In this document: in pieces, positions 8,429-13,481 of the stretch | How the letters are laid out: the number at the start of each line of letters is the position of its first letter | Position numbering within the stretch: position 1 is the first letter of the stretch | DNA from: Oehlia diaphana | Taxonomy: Eukaryota; Glomeromycota; Glomeromycetes; Glomerales; Glomeraceae | Assembly (NCBI GenBank): GCA_003833135.1 | Contig: QZLH01000093.1 | Location: 165,184-178,664, forward strand | Reading direction: 5' to 3' | Length of the DNA stretch: 13,481 nt | Program-made: the position numbers and the translations under genes | Notes under the pieces: model-generated | Told to the model about the DNA's origin: nothing | Database searches by the model: none | What the model saw: only the letters and a program-made list of their open reading frames with translations

Positions 8429-11400
8429 ATGATAATTGTTCCATTCACTATCCCATTCGCGAAATTTCTTCCTTTAATTGACGAAACTAGAAATATTCTT
8501 AACGAAGTCATTATTATTGCGGAAGCAGCTGAATATAACAAAAGAATTTGTAACGCATTAAAGCAACGGGTTTATGCCGTAGACTTAGCCGTGCTTGATC
8601 TTAAAGTTCAAAGAGACGATAATCAAGAATATTTTAGTGGAAATAATTACTTATATTTACAAGATTTAATTACTACTATAACACATATTAAAGAATTTAT
8701 GAAAAATATTTCTCAAATGTTAACTTTATTGAAATTTAAATATAATCTACCAGAAAATATCGAGAAAACTCTTAAAGAATTGTGCGAAGATTTTGACGTT
8801 TGTATAGTCAAAATAGATGCATCGAATTTTACAACTACGATTAAAGATAAAATTCGCCCCGAAGAAGAAGAGCAACACTTAAAAGCCGATCAAGAAGATT
8901 TAAATAAAGTAAGCTTGATATTAATTTAAATTATGCGTATATTTATAACTAATATATCCTGTGATTTTAGTATTTTGGACAAATATTTGGAGTTGATGAC
9001 AAAGACAAAGAAGAAATGATTTTAAAAATCAATAAAATCAGTATAATGAAAAGTACGATGGAAAAACTTTTGGACAAGCAAATGGAAAATGAATATAACC
9101 AAAAAAAATATCAATCGAAAATTGATGAAATTTTTCAAGCACATCAATTAATGTTCTCTGATTACATAAAAATTGACAAGGAATCACGTAAGGATGGGAC
9201 TGTGACTAAATGGGTTAGTGTCAAAAATAAAGATGAAGAGTATGCATTTAAAAGTATATCTGAAAAAGATAAAAGTAGCGTACAAAATCAAGTTATAATT
9301 CTTAGAGAACTTCACGATTGGCAAAATATAATAAAATTTTACGGTCTTACTAATGATGGAAAAAAATGGTATTTAATAACTGAATGGGCTGAACATGGAA
9401 ATTTGCGCGAATTTTATATAAACAATAAAGGTTCATTTGACCCTAAATTAAAATTACGTTTTTCTCTTGATATTGCTTGTGGGTTAAATTTTCTAAGAAC
9501 TGTAGAGGTAAATATGGAAGTTAAGAATTTATTTTATTAAATTAATTAATTGTTTTCTTCAAATTTTTTTTTTTAGATTTTGCATCGTGATATTAGAGCT
9601 GAGAATGTATTGATCACAAATAATAATACAGCAAAACTTACGAATTTTAAATCAAGTCGTTCTTATAAGGCAGATACGAAGAATCAAATCCAAAATATAG
9701 GACAGATTCGATATAGTGCTCCTGAAATATTAAAGAGGACCCCAGGCTTCAAATACGATAATAAATGTGAAGTTTATAGCTTTGGAATTTTACTTTGGGA
9801 AGTTTCAGAGGAAAAAACTCCATATGAAAATTTGGATGATTTGTTAGAAATAACTAATCTTGTGCTTAGTAAATATCGGGAACCATTTTCTGAAAATAAT
9901 CAAATGCCAGACGAATTCAAAAATTTAGCACTTGATGGTATGCAAATAATAATTTACACTTTAATTACCCATAAAATATGTAATACATTGCTCATTCTTT
10001 TTTTCTTGTTGTTCTAGCCGTTAACCACGTCCCAGAATTTAGACCAAAATTCACGACAATGTTAGAAATTCTTAGTAGTTGTTTAGAATCTATCGAAAGA
10101 TCTCCACATACACCTTCATTTAATTATATGACGCATGATGAAGCGACAAAAAAACCCCAAAAACATGAAATGGTCGATTTAATTACTAAAATTAGAGATC
10201 TCCTCGACAAAGTTGATAAAATAACACAAGCAGCTGAACATAATAAGCGAATTTGTAAATCGTTTAAATATCGAGTTTATGTTGTGTATTTAGCTATACT
10301 TGATCTTAAAGTTCATGGAGATGATAAAGAATATTTTAATGAAAATAATCATCAATGTCTACAAAATTTAGTTGCTGTTATTACGAAAATTGAAGAATTT
10401 GTAGCAGATATTTCTCAAATGCCAACTTTATTGAAGTCAAATTATAATCAACCGAAAAATATTGAGAAAATATTCAAAGAATTATGTAAAGATTTTGACA
10501 ATTGTATAATCGGTGTAAATTCATCAAAATTTAATACCACGATTAAAAACAAAATTCATCCCGAAGAAGAAGCTGAAGCATTAAAAGCTGATCAAGACGA
10601 ATTAAATAACGTAAGCCTATAGTGATTTTATATATTATTCGCAAGTTCAATCCTAACATTATTAAATTATTTAGTATTTTGAAATTGCCGAAATTGGAGT
10701 TGATAATGAGGACAACAAGAAAAAGCTTCTAAAAGTCAATAAAATGAACAACGACATGGAAGAATTTTTGGACAAGCAAATGGAAAATGAAAATAACCTA
10801 GAAACATATCAATTAAAGTATGAGGAGATTTTCCAAGCACATCAACTAGTATTCTCTGATTACATAAAAACTGACGAGGAACCACGTAGGGATGGGAAAG
10901 TGACTAAGTGGGTTAATATTAATAATAAAAATGAAGAATATGCATTTAAAAATATATCTGAAAAAGATAAAAGTGGCGTACAAAATCAAGTTACAATTCT
11001 TAGAGAACTTCATGATTGGCAGAATATAATAAAATTTTACGGTCTTACTAATGATGGAAATAAGTGGTATTTGGTAACCGAATGGGCTGAACATGGAAAT
11101 TTACGTGAATTTTATATAAACTGTAAAGATTTATTTAATCTTAAATTGAAATTACGTGTGTCTCTCGATATTGCTCGTGGATTAAATTTTTTAAGAACTG
11201 TAGAGGTAAAATATAAATAAATTTTTATTATTTTTATTGATCGTTTCATTATTCAATTAATATTTTTTTTGAAATTTTATTTTTAGATTTTGCATCGTGA
11301 TATTAGAGCTGAGAATGTATTGATTACTCATAATCATATAGCAAAACTTACAAATTTTAAATTAAGTCGCTCAGTTAATGCAGATACGCTAAATCAACAC

Positions 11401-12406
11401 CATAATTTAGAACAGATTCGTTATTGTGCTCCTGAAATATTGGAGAGGACCCCAGGCTTCAAATATAATAATAAATGTGAAGTTTATAGCTTTGGAATTT
11501 TACTTTGGGAAATTTCAGAGGAAAAAACTCCATACGAAAACCTAGATGATTTGATAAAAATAAATAGCCTTGTGCTTAATAAATATCGAGAACCATTTTC
11601 TGAAAATAATCAAATGCCGGATAAATTCAAGGACTTAGCACTTGATGGTATAAAATAATTTGGATTTAAATTTCTTATAAAAATTCATAATATATTATTA
11701 ATCATTCTTTTTTTTTTATATCTAACTAGCTATTAATCACGATCCAGAATTTAGACCAAAGCTTACGACAATGTTAGAAATCCTTAGTAATTGTTTTGAA
11801 TCTTTTGAAACCCCTTCTCACACGCCTTTACAAGACAAAAAAAGCGTATCACAAAAGCATGTTCCAAAATTACCAGACTTCGAATCGTTTAATTACATGA
11901 CACTCACTGAAGCAGCAAAACAACATAAAAGGGATAAACAAGGCATACTCCTCGGAGATGTGAAGACTGCATATAAGTGTTTCGAAGCGTATGCAAACTC
12001 CAATACGACAATTCGTAATCAAATTATGGCAAAGTATTATAAAGCATATTATATTTCAAAAGGATTTGTTGAAGGTCCTCCGGATAAAGATAAAATTGTT
12101 GCTGAATTATTTAAAGAAGTTGCTGATGATAAAGCAAATGAATTCCCTGAAGCTAAACTAAAATATGGATTTTGCTTATACAATGGTAAAGGCGTTGAAA
12201 AGAATCTGCCAGAAGCTCTCAAATATTTTGAACAAGCTGCTGAAAATGGTTATATGGTAGCAATATATAATGCTGGAAAAATGTATTATGAAGGCGTTAG
12301 TGTTGAAAAGAATGAAGAAAAAGCTATTCGTTATATGAGATTAGCTATTTATCATGATTATAAATATGCTATCGATTTTTGTAAAGAACATAACATTCCA
12401 TTATAG
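8429..12406 (+). CDS. Tandem MLKL-like helical domain/pseudokinase protein with C-terminal Sel1 repeats
   Basis: Exons 8429-8908, 8971-9507, 9577-9937, 10018-10610, 10675-11205, 11287-11647 and 11730-12406 join in frame (1179 residues). Module 1 has a helical domain 1-155 (AEYNKRICNAL, AVDLAVLDLKVQR), linker helices 165-215 and a kinase fold about 216-480: the VAIK lysine is K254, the alpha-C Glu is replaced by Q267, HRDIRAEN has D344 and N349, and DFG is replaced by N362-F-K. Module 2 repeats this (helical 490-655, kinase from about 700; D839, N844, N857-F-K). No Gly-rich loop is visible. Sel1 repeats cover about 1076-1168 (YGFCLYNGKGVEKN, MYYEGVSVEKN). Sel1 repeats are protein-binding scaffolds. 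Loss of the Mg-binding DFG Asp suggests a pseudokinase switch rather than an enzyme. The helical domain resembles MLKL/HeLo-type four-helix bundles in position and size only. The 5' end may lie in the upstream gene. Confidence 0.8.
8450..11770 (+). repeat. Tandem duplication of a three-exon module (copies B and C)
   Basis: Copy B (8450-10017) and copy C (10160-11729) share exon order, intron phases (0, 0, 1) and nearly identical exon lengths: 537 and 531 for the second exon, 361 and 361 for the third. Long stretches are nearly identical at DNA level, for example around the HRD exon starts (9577 and 11287). Copy B's kinase tail (MLEILSSCLESIE, FNYMTHDEATKK) runs within exon 4 directly into the helical domain of copy C. 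The same tail in copy C (MLEILSNCFESFE, FNYMTLTEAAKQ) leads into the Sel1 region instead. The duplication boundary therefore lies near 10140-10170, inside an exon. Copy A at 527-1880 is a third, broken copy. Confidence 0.85.
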
Positions 12407-12431
12407 TTTTAATTATTTTATTATACTTATT

Positions 12432-12445
12432 AATAAATTAATAAA
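12432..12445 (+). terminator. Candidate poly(A) signals (two AATAAA)
   Basis: AATAAA occurs at 12432-12437 and again at 12440-12445, starting 26 and 34 bases past the TAG at 12404-12406 of the pseudokinase/Sel1 gene. The short spacing fits fungal 3' untranslated regions, though chance matches are frequent in such AT-rich sequence. Confidence 0.45.
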
Positions 12446-13402
12446 TTTGAAATTGTAAGTTTTTGTATTATATAAATAATTAGTGTATTAGTTGTAGGTG
12501 TGGAATGTGTATTGATCGATCGAATAAATATTGCCTAAAACCTACAAACGGTAAACTCAAGAAATTTCCGACTTTTTCTTTGGTACGAAAGAGTGGGTTG
12601 CTAATATACAATGTAACTCCATTAATGACCAAAATATCGTGTTAAATATAAGATGCCCGGGAAGGGATGTCGTAGTGTCAGGAAGGTAATTTTTGTACAG
12701 CTCAAACACCTAGTCGCATCAAGTTTTAAAACCCTATTTTTAAATGGTTGTCAAAAAAAAGAAATATTATTTTAAGTGCTCATCATATATTAATAGATTA
12801 GACCAAAGGCTATAAAAATATGATTTAATTTTCCAAATTGGATTAAATACAAAGAGTTATTGCATTGTATTTAAGTAAAAAATTTACATGTACATACTGT
12901 ATATAAAATACTCACAATTTGGCCACCCATACTATGGGTTAAAATTTTGGATTTTAATGCTTTTTAACGTCAAAATTTTCACGGAAATTATTAATGTAAA
13001 AGGATAAAGGAAAGTTGTGGGAGAATATGATGAAATTATATAGTGAGTTAATACTGGATACATTGTTGGTAATTTCCTTATAAAAAACATTGATTTGTTG
13101 ATTTATCAAGACCATGTGATAATCGAGTATACATATAAACTGTACTGTACGGTGTAAATACCTAAGCCCGTGATAAGTCACGTTGCCACCTTAGATATTA
13201 ACAAACGTCACTCTTTATTAATAATATAAATAATTACAACAATATGCTTGGTTTAATAAAATATAAATATTAGTATGAAAATTTAATTAATATATTTATT
13301 CATTCTTTAATAATTTTAATTCCCATTTTTTGAATTGTTTTTTTTTTTTGGGGAGGTCACATCTGACGTCCTTTTATATTTGTTTATAAATAATCTTGTA
13401 GA

Positions 13403-13471
13403 TCCGGATAATTTCAAAATCAAACTTTTCAATAGGTCCGAATAATTCCAAAATCAATATTTTCCAACAAA
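13403..13471. repeat. Two-copy tandem repeat, 34-bp period
   Basis: The unit starting TCCGGATAATTTCAAAATCA at 13403 is repeated as TCCGAATAATTCCAAAATCA at 13437 with only a few substitutions, followed in both by a T-rich block and CAA. The second copy runs towards the window edge, so more units may lie beyond it. Confidence 0.7.
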
Positions 13472-13481
13472 TTTCATAATA

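Larger units (their letters stand above)
12407..13481. other. Right-hand intergenic region without recognisable gene
   Basis: After the Sel1 stop codon the sequence is AT-rich with many stops in all frames. A 44-codon open stretch (12555-12686) has less skewed composition but shows no recognisable protein. An ORF of 75 codons on the minus strand (12954-13181) has low-complexity composition and no family resemblance. No tRNA, rRNA or terminal inverted repeat was seen. The first 50 bases should be the 3' untranslated region of the pseudokinase gene. Confidence 0.6.

Noticed and set aside
8429..10017. Separate genes for each open exon block in 8429-12406
   Set aside because: Every block ends at a GT donor and the next begins at an AG acceptor with matching phase. 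The joined product restores complete kinase folds, and internal in-frame stops fall only in the introns.
10641..10652. GTTCAATCC, resembling a tRNA B-box
   Set aside because: It lies in the 64-base intron 10611-10674 with no A-box or cloverleaf around it.
10846..11094. 82-codon minus-strand ORF
   Set aside because: Antisense to exon 5 of the pseudokinase gene; aromatic-rich low-complexity translation.
12954..13181. 75-codon minus-strand ORF beginning MTYHGLRYLH
   Set aside because: No recognisable domain, no splice context and AT-driven composition; not enough to call a gene.

Overview
The window looks like AT-rich nuclear DNA of an arbuscular mycorrhizal fungus, most likely Rhizophagus or a close glomeromycete. 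This rests on composition, on short GT-AG introns (about 60-150 bp), and on gene families I recall as hugely expanded in that genus: kinase-like/Sel1 proteins, kinases fused to a MACPF-like region, and MACPF proteins with a ubiquitin-like N-terminus. No database search was possible, so species and family names are from memory. There is no bacterial signature: no Shine-Dalgarno sites, no operons, no CRISPR, no tRNA or rRNA.

Layout. (1) 149-530: broken remnant of a family B DNA polymerase from a mobile element (Polinton/Maverick or linear-plasmid type). It is joined directly to (2) 527-1880: a decayed pseudogene copy of the pseudokinase module found intact further right. (3) 1881-2511: AT-rich spacer. 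(4) 2512-4509, minus strand: an intact single-exon MACPF (perforin-like) protein of about 665 residues. (5) 4510-4842: divergent intergenic region with a perfect 12-bp inverted repeat. (6) 4843-8354, plus strand: a four-exon gene for an apparently active TKL/Tyr-kinase-like domain, followed in the same chain by a long region with two MACPF-like YG motifs. (7) 8429-12406, plus strand: a seven-exon gene for two consecutive modules of helical domain plus pseudokinase, ending in Sel1 repeats (1179 residues; every exon junction keeps frame). (8) 12407-13481: non-coding AT-rich DNA with poly(A) signals and a small tandem repeat at the right edge.

How the genes may work together. Each module of gene 7 runs helical bundle, linker helices, then a kinase fold that lost the DFG aspartate (NFK instead). 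That is the layout of MLKL, the necroptosis executioner. It sits beside a pore-forming-type MACPF gene and a gene combining an active kinase with a MACPF-like region. One reading is a fungal membrane-damage, cell-death or self/non-self recognition locus in which kinase-type modules control membrane-active modules; this is inference. An in-frame potential intron (8326-8423) even allows genes 6 and 7 to be one 2235-residue protein.
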